A DNA stretch of 64,000 nt, taken from the NCBI GenBank assembly GCA_001179505.1, contig CDMY01000275.1, positions 312,233-376,232 on the forward strand, given 5' to 3'. Positions 1 through 10,860 of this stretch are shown in pieces (position 1 is the stretch's first letter; every line of letters starts with the position of its first letter). This stretch comes from Vitrella brassicaformis. Taxonomy: Eukaryota; Sar; Vitrellaceae. A program made the position numbers and the translations under genes. The notes under the pieces are model-generated. The model saw nothing but the letters and a program-made list of their open reading frames with translations. It was not told the DNA's origin and searched no databases.

Positions 1-1175
1 TCGTGAGGTGTGGATGTGATGCTTTCCACAGTGGCGTCCGTCTGAGGCTTCCGCTTGGCCTTTGAGATGGCCATCCACTCTCCCTCAACCACTGAGTCGC
101 CTGCCACCGCCTCATCGTTGTCAGCGGCCTCGTCCGCCCCCACCCCGTGGCCGTCCTGTGTCGTGATGGTGGTCATGCTCTCGATCAGCGCCGTCTCGAG
201 GGCGATGTCGCTCTCGTCGTCCTCACGATGGCTCTCGACATCCTCCTCCTCTTCATCGTCATTATCATCGCCATTGTCGTCGGCTGTGGCGGCCGTTGCT
301 GTGGTGGATGCGTTGATCTTGCTGCTGGGGTCTGCCCTGCCCCTGCCCCGAAATGCCCCCTTGGTCTTCTTCTTTGGCTCCTTCTTGGCCTCTGCCTCCA
401 GCTCCTTCCGCTTGATGGCGTCGGCCTTCTCCTGCGCCAGGAGCTGCTTCTCCATCTGTGCCGCCCTCCTCTGCTGCGCCTCAAGCGCCGCTGCACTCAT
501 CGGCTTCGCTGGCGGCTGCTGCACAGCACCGCCCTGCTGCTTGGCCTTCCGGCGGTCGCGCTGCTCCTTCTTCTTGGCGAGCTTCTCGTTGCGTGTCTCG
601 GGGTCCTCCTGAGTGGTCTCGGTGTGCCGCGTCATCATGAACTGAGAGACGACGTCACGGTCAAGGGCCGAGGGGCCGGGGCCCAGGTGGTCGTCGAGGT
701 AGGCGAAGTCCTCGTAGCGCAGGCCGTCGGGACACGTCCACTCCCGCTGCTTGCGCCTGTGGCCAGCTGACATGACACGGACACACAAAGAGGGAGAGGA
801 GAGGGACGGGGCAGTACTGAGTGGTCTGTGAGATGGATGCAGTCTAGTTGCCCACCCACCACCTACCGAGAAGCAGTGTCTTGTCTTGCCTCATAATGTG
901 GGCTGCCTGCCAGGCCTTCTTCAGGCACTCCGTTCCTTTCTTGACATCCTCCTCGCTGTACGTGCCTTTGGGGATGCGAAGCAGCTTGTCCATGTCCTCC
1001 TTGACCTGCTGCTGCTGGGCGTCACACGACGCTGCACACACACCCACATAGACAGACAGACATGTATACACACAGATAACCAGTCAGCTGGCGGGGCGGT
1101 GGCGTGTGTGTCAATCGACCGACCCACCGATTTGGTGGCCGAGCCCATGGCACATTTCGTCAATGTGCACCTGTT

Positions 1176-1212
<37 letters not shown>

Positions 1213-4200
1213 TTGACCTGCTCGATTCGATTGCCCGGGGATGTAGGTCGTGTCTGCCGTGTCTGCTTTGGGTGTCCTTGCCGCTGACCTTCTTCTCGAG
1301 GTTATCGTCGGCTTTGGCGTAATCGTCTTGTATGCATGGCGGGAGGCCGCCGGTCTCCTGGATGAAGGCCTCCGCGGCCGCCCCCTCGGCTGCCTCATAC
1401 CGGTCGACCAGTCCCCTCCGCTCCCTGTCACGAAGGTCGGTACATCGCTGCACTCAGACAGACACAGAGGGAGGCCACACAACAGTATGTCTGTCTGTCT
1501 GTCTGCTCTCCTCCCCTTCCTGCCTCCTCCGTCACGTACCCTGAGGTACTGCCACAGCCAGTTGGCGATGAAGTCTTTGATGATCTTGGCGGTCGTGACA
1601 GCGTCGAGGTGCCGAAGGTGGCGGCAGTCCGTGGTGAGCAGGTCGAAAATGACACCACTCACGAACTTCGCCTCGCTGCCCTCGGGGGCCTCGCCCTCGT
1701 CGTAGCCCGCCATCTCCAGCAGCTTCATCTCCTCTCCCATCTCCTCAGCCGAGTGGCAAAGCCGCCAGCCGGTGGCGAGCGCTCCAATTCTCATCCGAAG
1801 CACATACATCTCCGCCACAACGCTCTCGGCGCTCGGCTGCTGCTGCTGATGGTGTGATGGATGTCCTTTCCGGCCGCCCGCGGCTCTGCCTTTGCCCTGC
1901 CCGCCTCCGCCGCCTGCACCGCTCTTGCCGTCCCTCTGCCGATTCTTGGTGAACTTGTCTCGCTCAGTTCGCAGCAGCCTTGACTTGACGTCTGCCAGCC
2001 ACCCCAGGGGATCGGCCTTCTTCCGCCCTGTCCCCTTGCTGTGCGCTGATGTGGATGCGTCGTCGGCGGTCAGCTTCTTTGGCCGCTTGTACTCGCCGAA
2101 GTACGCGTCGAGGCATGTCGTGAGCCACTGCGGCGGGGTGAAGGGCCGGCCCAAGAGGAAGGCCCTCTCCAGCAGCCGCACCTGGTCCATCAGCCGGCAT
2201 GCCAGCAAATCCCGCAAATCGATGATCCACGGGAGCTCATTCACACCCCGATAAGGGACGAAACCTTCGGGTAGATACTCCGGGTCCGGCACCGGCACCG
2301 GGGGCTTCATGTCCCGCCCAAAGAGGCCGTTGAGGGGGTGCGGTGCATAGAGGCTATCGCGGACCCACTGCTGGAGGTCGGCCAGGGAGGGCTCCTTGCT
2401 GTCCATCCGCGGCTCGAACATCTTGCAGAGGGCGAAGAGGGAGAGCAAGTCGAAGCATCCCTCCTCGCGGCCGATGCGATCCAGCACCGTCAGCATCTGC
2501 TCGTGACGCCAGGGGAGGTCGAACCAGACGTCCGACACCGGCACGAGCACGGCAAAGAAGGCGTCCACGATGAGCGGGATGTCCCACCGCACGGCCCACC
2601 GCGCCGCCACCTCGTCCCACTTGGCCGCATCAATCGACACACGGCCTCTGCGGTCGGCCGCCTCACCATTGGCATTCTCCTCCTCCCCCTGTGTGCCGTC
2701 AGTGCCGAGAAGCTCCGTCAGAGTGCGGGGGCGGAGACCGTCGCTGCCGCATGTGGCGGCTGATGGGCCTGGCTCTCCATCCGCACCGTCCGTATCCTTG
2801 CCTTGGCTGTCTTGTGGTGTGGGGGAACCGCTCTCGGGGGTGGCTGCCGGCGAGGCCGACGGTGGCCCGCTATCGCCTCCCCACTCATGCGAGCCGGGCT
2901 GCATGGCCAGGGCACTCTCAAGGTGCTCGAGCGCCGCCACGATGGCAGTCGGAATCTCCTTACGGCTGGCAAGAAAGGCCTCGAAGGTCGGGGAGGGGCG
3001 GGGGCCGGATGGACGGTCTCGATCCGACGGGGGAGGAAGAGGGTGCCGAAGGCTGTCGAGGTCGCTGTCGCCTCCATCATGGTTGCGCACCTCACGCAGG
3101 ACCTGGGCGATTTTGTCGTAGCCGCAGCTGGCCTCGAGGTGCCTCACGAAGAGGTCGTTGACTACCGACTTCATCAGCAAGCCGGGGAAGTGATGGACAA
3201 ACCCCTGTAGGCAGGCGTGGCGTGCATCAAGGAACCACACCAGGCACACCAGGCAGTCAGACAGAATCCCATCCATCTACGCGCTGCATGCATGGATATT
3301 CCATCAACGAACCGCACCTGGATCGGGCGTATCTTGTCTACGGCGTCCCAGGATAACCTGTCGGGCTCGTCATCGGGATCGAACCCCACGATGCCGCTCA
3401 GGGGCGGGCCGTCCGACCCCACTTCTCTGCCCGCACTCAGCACGTCTGGCAGCCACTTGGGCTCTACAAAGATCTCGTGACCCTCGGCCAGCTCGGCCCC
3501 CTTCCTCACACTCCGCTCCAGGCTGACCGTGAGGGGCACACGCACCAGCCGCTGCAGGCTGCACTTGCAGTCCTCATCCCTCGCCGCGAAGCACGGGCAG
3601 CCCTCTCGCTGGAGCTTCCGTGAGTGGTAGCTGGAGAGCTTCTCGCACCTAATTAAGGCTTGGACCTCCTCCTCTGCCGACTTGTCCGGCCGGCCGTGCA
3701 TCCTGTCGTGGACGAGCTTGCGGAGGTGAGAGAGACGAGACGAGAGCGAGGAGGGATCTGTGGAGGGGCGGGAGGAGCTCTCGGAAGGCCGCTGCTCGTT
3801 CCCATTCTGCTTCTCCATCCCCATCTTCCTCTCCTGGGAAGCAATCCATGCCGCCGCACGAGCAATGTCGTGCTGGTTGGCTGAGTTCATGGGGAAGAGT
3901 CCCTCGCCGAGCTCGGTCACCGCGTCTTGGATATTCGCGATATTCTCGATATTCTCCCTCATGCTTTTCTCCATCATCTCGATCTGCCCCATAAGCTCCT
4001 TGTGCTTCCAGAAGTCAGGTTCATCCTCGGGCGGCTGCGGGCAGAACTCATTGGCGGAGCCGCTCCGCTCCGCCGCCTCGTTCATGTCGATGACAGAGGT
4101 GCTCTCGCTGGGCGGGGAGGCCGAGGGCGGCACGGAGGCATCGTCGGCCTCCTTCGCACGCTTGCTCTTCTTGCTGCCCCTCTTGGTCTTCTTCTTGGGC

Positions 4201-4388
4201 TTCGGTGGACCGGCGGCAGCACCTGGTCCATCAGCACCTGCTGCTGCTGCAGGGCTGGCATCGTCATGCCCATCAGGCTGATCCCGCTCTTCCTCTGCAT
4301 CATCAGGCTGGCACTCATCATCTTTGCCGTCGGCACCGTCGCGGTCTGCTGACGGCCCGTTGGCTGATGGTCTCTCGGGGTCGGCCAT
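1..4388 (-). CDS. Large charged hypothetical protein, 3' end outside the window
   Basis: I do not recognise this protein. My model reads exons 4388-3318, 3204-1540, 1447-1289, 1014-867 and 766-<1 on the minus strand, all with GT donors and AG acceptors in frame. The start codon is at 4388. The N-terminal 120 residues are disordered and D/E/K-rich, with a lysine-rich patch near 4140-4200. A Cys-rich motif CPCFAARDEDCKC lies near 3560-3600. A conserved-looking helical section rich in Trp and Leu follows (about 2600-2070), then a Gly/Lys linker and a helical domain ending near 1540. The tail (766-1) is Lys/Ala-rich coiled coil, then a D/E-rich stretch, then GEWMAISKAKRK. No catalytic motif or membrane segment is visible. 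It diverges from the TMX2-like gene across a 330-base gap. The 1014 acceptor was chosen over one at 1031 because only 1014 keeps frame. Existence of the gene is fairly sure; function is unknown. Confidence 0.7.
1176..1213. repeat. (CA)n(GA)n in an intron
   Basis: A CA tract turns into a GA tract within the 1015-1288 intron of the first gene. On the gene's own strand it reads CT then TG. Confidence 0.85.
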
Positions 4389-4718
4389 TGAGATGGCGGT
4401 GCGGGTGACTGACCACCGGAGAGAGTCACGGGCTCACGCTGCTCTGCAGGTACATGCGAAGAACACAAAGATGGACAATCAATGCCCGGGGATATAGATC
4501 AGGTACATGGATGCTTTCCTGCTGGATGGGGTCGTGTCACTTCCTCGAGAGCGTGGCGCAGATCTCGCCGCAAGACACACACTTAAATCCTCTTAAACGT
4601 CCAACACCCACATACAAGGCAGGGACGGCACATTTCTCTCTCCACCGCGAGCTCAAAGGCTTCGAGAAACCGATGTCGCCCGCGAGCTTGAGGCTTTGTT
4701 GGTCTTGGGCATCAATCA
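4389..4718. promoter_or_regulatory. Divergent intergenic region between the hypothetical gene and TMX2-like gene
   Basis: This 330-base gap lies between two start codons facing away from each other, so it should hold both promoters. It has two copies of the heptamer GCGAGCT, at 4647-4653 and 4682-4688. The second reads GCGAGCTTGAG, close to the decamer GCGAGCTTAG found in other divergent gaps of this window. No TATA box is clear. The promoter role is inferred from position and motif sharing. Confidence 0.5.
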
Positions 4719-6130
4719 ATGATCCGCCTTCCTCGGTTCTTTCAGCCCATCCATGTGGCTAACGTGTTGCTGATCCTTCTATTCATCCCGGCGCGGCTCA
4801 TGTCGCCGGCCCTGCAGGAGCTCACCGCCACACAGGACCAGCACACGGGGTTGCGCCGCGATTTGTGTGCGGTTGTGGTGCTGGGTGTGTTCTTTGTCTT
4901 TCGCTCGAATCGCAAGGCCACGTGGGACCACAAGCTGCTGGACTTGTTCGTGTGGACCAAGTCGCTGATCCTGGCGTCCTTCTGGATGTCCAACGTCGTC
5001 ATGGGCCTCTGGTACTCCTTCCTCTGCCTCTGTAAGTACGCAATTAATGCACTCACTCATGCAGTTAGTGCAGTGCAGCAAGGCAAGGAAGGCAGGGCAG
5101 GGCAGGCCGAAATGATGCACCCAGTTGTCCATGAGGGAGGGAGGGCAGTACTGATATTCATTTCGTTGTGGTGTCTGTCTGTCCGTCTGTGTGTGTGTGT
5201 GTGTGTGTGTGTGATGGATGGGATGCAGGTGTGTGGTTGGTCTTCCCGTTGGGTCACTATCAGGGCGAGTCTAAGGTGGAGATGATCGACGGTAAGGGCC
5301 GGTTTGCCCACCTGCTGGGTCTGGCGGGCAAGGGCCCGCTGCTTGACAAGACGCTCGAGGTCACCTGGTTGATCCTCTTCTACAAGCCATTCAGGAAGGA
5401 GTGCTCCGAGCCCCAGGTCGTCATCGCCAACCTTTCACTCAAGTAAGCAGACAGACAGCCAGACAGCCAGCCAGCCAGACAAACGATGGACGGATGGATG
5501 GCTGTATGGATGTTATGTGACTGAGTGATTGCATTGATTGCATTGCATGGCGGCTCGGCTGTGTGTATGTGTATCTATCTCCCTAGGTACACGAGTGAGA
5601 GGTTGCGGTTCGGCAAGGTGGACATCTCACGCAACGCTGTCCTCGCCAAACGATTCCAAATCGACGTACGCACGCACGCTACGTGAGGGAGGGAGGGAGG
5701 GAGGGAGGGAGGGAACATCCGTATCTATATCTCTTTCTGTCTGTGTTTGTGTGTGTCAGCCTGATCGGTCAGACCAGCTGCCCACCTTCATCCTGTTCGA
5801 GAGAGGACAGGTGAGACAAACCGCACCGCCACACGGCACTCACTCACACACACGTGTGTGGTCTCTCACCCGTGTGGTGTGTGTGTTGGCGGATGTACAT
5901 GTCAGGAGGCCAAGAGGGCGCCATCGCGCAACGCCAAGGGCGAGTACCCGCGCCTTAAGTACACCGAGGACTCCCTGTGCTCGTACTTCGGCATCGACAG
6001 GGGCGCCGCCGCACAGCAACGAGCGCCCCGGAAGAAGAGCAAAGGCAACGCTGCGGCCAGCCAGGAGTTAACAACGGGTAGTAGTGGTGCTGCCGCGGCG
6101 GCACAGAGTGAAGGGAAGAAAGACAGTTAA
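4719..6130 (+). CDS. TMX2: TMX2-like thioredoxin-related transmembrane protein
   Basis: Exons 4719-5031, 5229-5442, 5587-5665, 5760-5810 and 5906-6130 join in frame to 293 residues, close to the ~296 of animal TMX2. The N-terminal ~110 residues hold hydrophobic membrane segments. A thioredoxin fold follows: TWLILFYKPFRKEC, then VVIANLSLKY, RLRFGKVDISR, and the cis-proline strand QLPTFILFERGQEAKR. These match the TMX2 family in order and spacing. The usual CxxC site is replaced by a single cysteine (RKEC, Cys163), as animal TMX2 has SNDC, so it is unlikely to be a standard oxidoreductase. The family sits in the ER membrane, notably at ER-mitochondria contacts, and affects redox and calcium handling. 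The C-terminal 45 residues are Ala/Ser/Lys-rich and low complexity, ending KKDS, which could be a weak ER-retrieval signal. Confidence 0.88.
5188..5213. repeat. (TG)n before a TMX2 acceptor
   Basis: A TG tract fills the end of the first TMX2 intron, shortly before the acceptor at 5228. Confidence 0.85.
5684..5714. repeat. (GAGG)n in a TMX2 intron
   Basis: About seven copies of GAGG lie in the 5666-5759 intron. Confidence 0.85.
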
Positions 6131-6697
6131 CTAACTAGTGGAGTGGAGTGGAGTGTGGTGTGGGTTGTGCATGCCATGCGGCTGTCATGGTCATGATTGC
6201 CTGTGTGGGGGTGGGCTGGGGTGGCAGACATTGTATTGTCGATCAGTCGGTGGCCAGCCAGCCGGCTCGACGCGTCTGTCGTGTCTGTCGTGCACACGTG
6301 TGGGTCACTCACTCACTGTCCGTGCCACGCCACGCCTTACTTGGATGAGAACGGGATTGCTTCGAGACAGTCAGACAGAGATTTATGTGGTCGTTAGTTA
6401 TTCTTCATGTTACCAGCCGCGTGCCACATAAACATGAATTTCATCGTGCTGCAGTGCAGTGCAACACAGCCGTCCATCGAATCGACGGAGCCCTTTTGGT
6501 TTGCAGCTGGGCGATCCGACTCCTCTGCGCGAGCTCGGCGTGGAAAAGAAACAGGTCAAAGGTCATATTCCCCGCTCCACGTGACGCTTGACGTGTGCCG
6601 CTTCGTCTGCCCGATATCAGCAGTTGATCTCTCTCAAGCATCGATCTCCGCTGCTGGCTTGACACAGACAGCACTGAGTCTTTCCTTCCTAAGAGTG
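6131..6697. other. Intergenic, TMX2 tail to ALG7 start
   Basis: These 567 bases separate two genes on the same strand. No coding exon is convincing. The first part is TG- and GTGG-rich 3' sequence. A GCGAGCT heptamer at 6529-6535 is the only motif shared with the divergent promoters and may belong to the ALG7 promoter. Confidence 0.4.
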
Positions 6698-9003
6698 ATG
6701 GAGTGGATGCTGGTGACAGGGCTGTTGGCGGCTTTGTGGGTGGGTGTGGACGTGGTGCTGCTGGGGTCGCCCTATCTGTTCCAGATCATGTACAGCCAGT
6801 TCCTGTCGGTGGTCGGCTTCATCCTCACCTACAACCTCATCCCGCCTTTCGCAGAAAAGCTCAAGGCCAGAGGACTCTTCGGCAAGGACCTCAACAAACC
6901 CGGCAAGGACGTGCCGGTGTAAGTCAGTCAGCAAACACTGCACTGTGGGGCGGGAGGTTGTATGTGTTGGTTGTGTGTGCTGTATGTATTGTGTTGGTAT
7001 GCCACTAGGCCTGAGGCGCTGGGCATCATCCCCGGCACGGTATTCCTCGTGTGTGTCATCCTATCGCAGTTCATGTTCTCATCAGACGCCGTCAAAGTGA
7101 GCGACTCAGCTCAGCTCAGCTGCCATGCGACACTCATCACTCGACTCGACGACCTGACCTGCATTCTGTCTGTGTCTTTCCGTTTCGTCTGTGTGTCTGT
7201 CTGTGTGTCTGTGTGTCTGTCTGTGTGTCTGTCTGTGTGTCTGTCAGTTGCTCGAGTACAACGCTGGTCTGCTGTCGATATGCTTCATGATCCTCCTCGT
7301 GAGCAGCACACCCCTCCCACCATTTGAACAGCGCACCCAATGTGTAGTACAGTTGTGAATGCGTTGCATTGGTTGCATTGCTGTTGAGAGGGTTTCGTGG
7401 ACGATGTCATCGATCTGGCCTGGAGGTACAAGCTCATGCTGCCCACATTCGGTAGGCAGGCAGGCAGGCAGGCAGGCAGACAGCAGAGCATGCGGCCCTT
7501 GGACTTGACGGACTTGTGTGTGTCGTGTCGTGTTTACTCTACCGCAGCGTCCCTTCCGCTGCTGATTGCTTACCGCGGGTCGACATCGATTCTCATTCCC
7601 AAGTGGATCGCATCCCTCATGTCAATACCGCACCTCATTAACCTCGGTAGGCACCTCACTCCCTCCCTCCCTCCCTCCCTCGGAGACCTCTCCTCCTATC
7701 GGCAATCAGAAGGAGAAAGGCATTCGGTCATGGTTGTGATTGCATTGCGTTGCGTGTCGTCTGTTCAGGCTACTTTTACCACTTGTATATGGGGCTACTG
7801 GCCATCTTCTGCACCAACTCTATCAACATACTCGCAGGTCTGTCTGTCTGTCTGTCTGTGTGTGTGTGTCATCTGCCCGTCTGTCCTGCCCGGATGTGTG
7901 TGTGCAGGTGTGAATGGTCTAGAGGTGGGTCAGTCGGTGGTCATCACAGTGGCCACCATCCTACACAACCTCCTGGAGCTCTTCTGGAGTGTCGAAGACG
8001 GCACCGCGGACGACAACCCATTCGCATCTATGGTGAGTTGGGCGGTGGAGGTCGGTTCCGTGTTGGATGGATGGATGTGTGCCCCGCCCCCAGCATTTGT
8101 TCTCGTTGCTGATATCGTTCCCCTTCTTGGCCTGCTCATTAGGGCTCCTCTGTCACAACTGGTGGGTGGGTGGGTGGGCAGGGGGGCCGGCGGGCTTCGA
8201 CGACCGCAGCACGTACGTCACATCACGCGTGTCGTGTGTGCCTCTTGGTTGGTTGGCAGGTACCCCTCCCGCGTCTTTGTGGGCGACACATTCACATACT
8301 TCGCGGTAAGTGTTTAGGTGGGGGGCGTGGCTTGCCGCAAGCCGGGCAGATTAGATTGATTTGAGGGGTATGCTATTTCTCCCTGTGTTGTCATGGATGG
8401 CATGGCCACTGACTGACTGACTGACTGACTGACAGGGGATGTTTTTTGCGGTGGCTGGTATTTTGGGTCACTTCAACAAGACCCTCCTGCTCCTTTTCAT
8501 ACCACAACTCCTCAATACCATCCTCTCACTACCACAAGTGAGTGAGCTGAGCCAACCAACACCCATGGATGGATGGATGGATGGATGGCCGCATTGCGAG
8601 CCCGACATTGCTCTCCTTCCGTCTCTCTCTGTGTCTGTCTCTATGTTATGTGCGTTATGTGCGTCAGTTGTTGGGTGTGATCCCCTGTCCGCGTCACCGC
8701 ATCCCGCGGTGTAACCCCAACACAGGGCTGCTCGAGCCGACACCCAACCTGACGCTACTCAACTTCACTCTCAGGGTACATACCTGACCTGAACACCTGG
8801 GGGGACGGACGGAAAGAGATGCTATGCCGTGCTTGCTGGCCTGGCCTGGTGTGTGTGTGTGTGTGTGCGTGTGAGGATTTCAGTTATTTGGTCCGATGAC
8901 AGAGAAGAGGCTGGTGCAGATCCTGCTGCTGTTCCAGGTGCTGTGTTGCGCCGGTGGGCTGGTCATCCGGCACTACTCGTCCCTCATGTTCTTCTTCGTC
9001 TGA
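6698..9003 (+). CDS. ALG7: UDP-GlcNAc:dolichyl-phosphate GlcNAc-1-phosphotransferase
   Basis: This enzyme moves GlcNAc-1-phosphate from UDP-GlcNAc to dolichyl phosphate, the first committed step of N-glycan precursor synthesis, and is the tunicamycin target. Exons 6698-6918, 7009-7096, 7248-7298, 7391-7451, 7548-7646, 7769-7837, 7908-8032, 8094-8161, 8260-8305, 8436-8537, 8668-8775 and 8884-9003 join in frame to 385 residues (human DPAGT1 has 408). Family motifs appear in order: [36 protein letters not shown] followed by [26 protein letters not shown] with its active-site Asp, [15 protein letters not shown], and [10 protein letters not shown]. About ten hydrophobic segments fit an ER multi-pass protein. 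The frame of exon 8094-8161 was chosen because it gives the conserved HNW. Introns are short and TG-rich. Confidence 0.95.
7192..7247. repeat. TGTC/TG tract in an ALG7 intron
   Basis: Mixed CTGT and GTGT units run straight into the CAG acceptor at 7245-7247. Confidence 0.8.
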
Positions 9004-9627
9004 CTGATGATGTGCCCGTCATGACATGTATGGGGCCGCCACGTCGTGGCCATGGAGATGGAGTGTATGAGCCAGACAGCCAGCTGTTTTTCTAGCCAAG
9101 CCGCCAATTCAATAATTCAGCCAGTGTCGTGTCTTGTCTTGTGTGCGCGTGGATTGGGACTGGATGGGTCAAAGTGACCCAGGGCTGATCGACTCCTTCC
9201 CTCTATCTATCTATTATGCTATCGATGCGGTGTGCGTTTATCAGTCGGACAGACCAGACGCGATAGATGGGCTGAGTGAGTGGAGTGCCCACGTGTAGTG
9301 TAGAGCTATCGCCCACATGGGTGCCGTGCCAATGGGGGCCTGGTGTGCGTATGTTTGCTCGTCGGTCGTCAAGAGGACGGACGGACGGACGGATAGCTCG
9401 TTTTGAGCGATTGATTTACTCACTCTACACATGACCGTCACTCACGACATAAAGCACGAAGCCACACATGTCTTGTCCTACCATGTACCACCTCCGTACT
9501 GTACACTTACAAAACCTCCCACACACACGTCCACTCCACACGACACATGACATGACATGACATGCAGCACAACGGCACACCTGTCTTAGCTAAGCTACGC
9601 TACGCTACCCCCTGGTGTTGTGTTCAT
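9004..9627. other. Convergent 3' intergenic, ALG7 to midasin
   Basis: These 624 bases lie between two converging stop codons. They hold short microsatellites such as CTAT around 9202-9214 and GGAC around 9375-9391. I see no exon or RNA gene. Confidence 0.4.
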
Positions 9628-10860
9628 TCATTTCATGAGGTCGAACCACTGCCTGATAACGTTGGTCAGCACCGCCGGCAGTGTGGTGACGTCCTGCACC
9701 ACCGCATAGTACGGGAAGGGGAAGTCCTCCAGGTAGTGTGTCACCTTGGGCGTCGAACCCTCATACGTCACCGTCTTCAGGTCAAACACTGACGACGAAC
9801 TGCTGGCAGCCTGCTGCTGGTCGGGGGAGGGTGTCGGTGTCTTGCGCGGCGTGTCAACGATGATGAGGACGGGGAGGTGCCGTTTGGAGAGGGCAACGTG
9901 GACCCACTTGCGGACGGCGGCCTTGTTGAACCGGCCGTCTGTCACGATGAGGATCATCTGGTGCACCTGCACCGAACCACCTGCAACCAGAAATATATGG
10001 CGCCGACAGCACAGCACGGAAAGGATGTGTGTGGGTGCGATGTCTGTCTGTCTGTGTGGTCGGTGGGTGTCTCCCTCCCTGTGTGACTTACCGGCTCGCG
10101 ACGACGCAGCCATGCCCCCCCTCTCAAACATGTTGATGCACAGCTGCAGCAGGTCCGGCAGACCCTTGAGTGAGTTGAGGCAAGGCACCACACATCCCAT
10201 CCCATCAGGCACACACACAAAGACATTAAAGAATACATACGGCGATGAGTGGAGTGCGTGGCGTGGTGAGTGAAATGCAGCCCCCTCCCTCCCTCCCTCC
10301 GTGCAGTGAGTGCACCTGTTCACCTGTTGGTGTGACTGTGCCGATTCCTCCATGAAGGTGAGCTTCTGCAGGGCGCCCACCAGGCTGTGGGACGAAAAGT
10401 CCTTACCCAAAGGCAGCAGCACACGGGGATGCTCTCTGACATACATACATGAATGACATGACACAACCAACACAAACCCAAACACCGTAAGTGTGCAGAC
10501 ACACATATCACATTTTTTGACCCCACTCCCCTCCACTCTCACACTCACCCGCCGTACGAGCACACGCCAAGCTCCCCAACCTCGAGACGCATCATCGCCT
10601 GGCCAGGCGACAGCAAAACAGTGCCCCCATCAGCACAGCGCAGCACATATGGAAGGGGAGACGGACGGGGCTCTGTGTTTTGCGTGCGGAGCGCATTTGT
10701 GACTGAGTGACTTGACTTGCCTGGCAGATGATGGCGAGTGCCTGCAGTGCGATGGGTCCGACGCCGCATTCGGACATGCTCCTGCTGTTGTCGAAGCCAA
10801 CCAGGATCTGATACTCACGCTTGCTCGCCTTGGTACGACGCAACCTGTGTGTGTATAAGA
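9628..10860 (-). other. Midasin C-terminal MIDAS domain
   Basis: The metal-ion-dependent adhesion site shows as ILVGFDNSRSMSECGVG near 10765-10815, giving the DxSxS signature. RLEVGELGVCSYGG follows across an intron near 10550-10600, then HPRVLLPLGKDFSSHSLVGA and, near 9910-9970, MILIVTDGRFNKAAVRKWV with a conserved Asp. In other species this domain grips the Ubl domains of Rsa4 and Ytm1. Confidence 0.85.

Noticed and set aside
1031-1034. Acceptor at 1032-1034 in the first gene
   Set aside because: It breaks frame with the exon ending at 1289; the acceptor before 1014 restores it.
2380-2460. Resemblance of LFALCKMFEPRMDSK to the Mak10/NAA35 motif
   Set aside because: Only about ten residues agree, and the rest of the protein has none of the NAA35 landmarks.
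1332-3210. Long plus-strand open frames opposite the first gene
   Set aside because: They are antisense shadows of GC-rich coding exons. They lack splice logic and family motifs, while the minus strand is continuous across splice sites.
7137-7340. Open frames made of Cys-Val or Thr-Asp repeats
   Set aside because: They are translations of TG and TGTC microsatellites inside introns and occur throughout the window.
9746-10273. Plus-strand 175-residue open frame
   Set aside because: It is antisense to the midasin MIDAS exons, which carry recognisable motifs.
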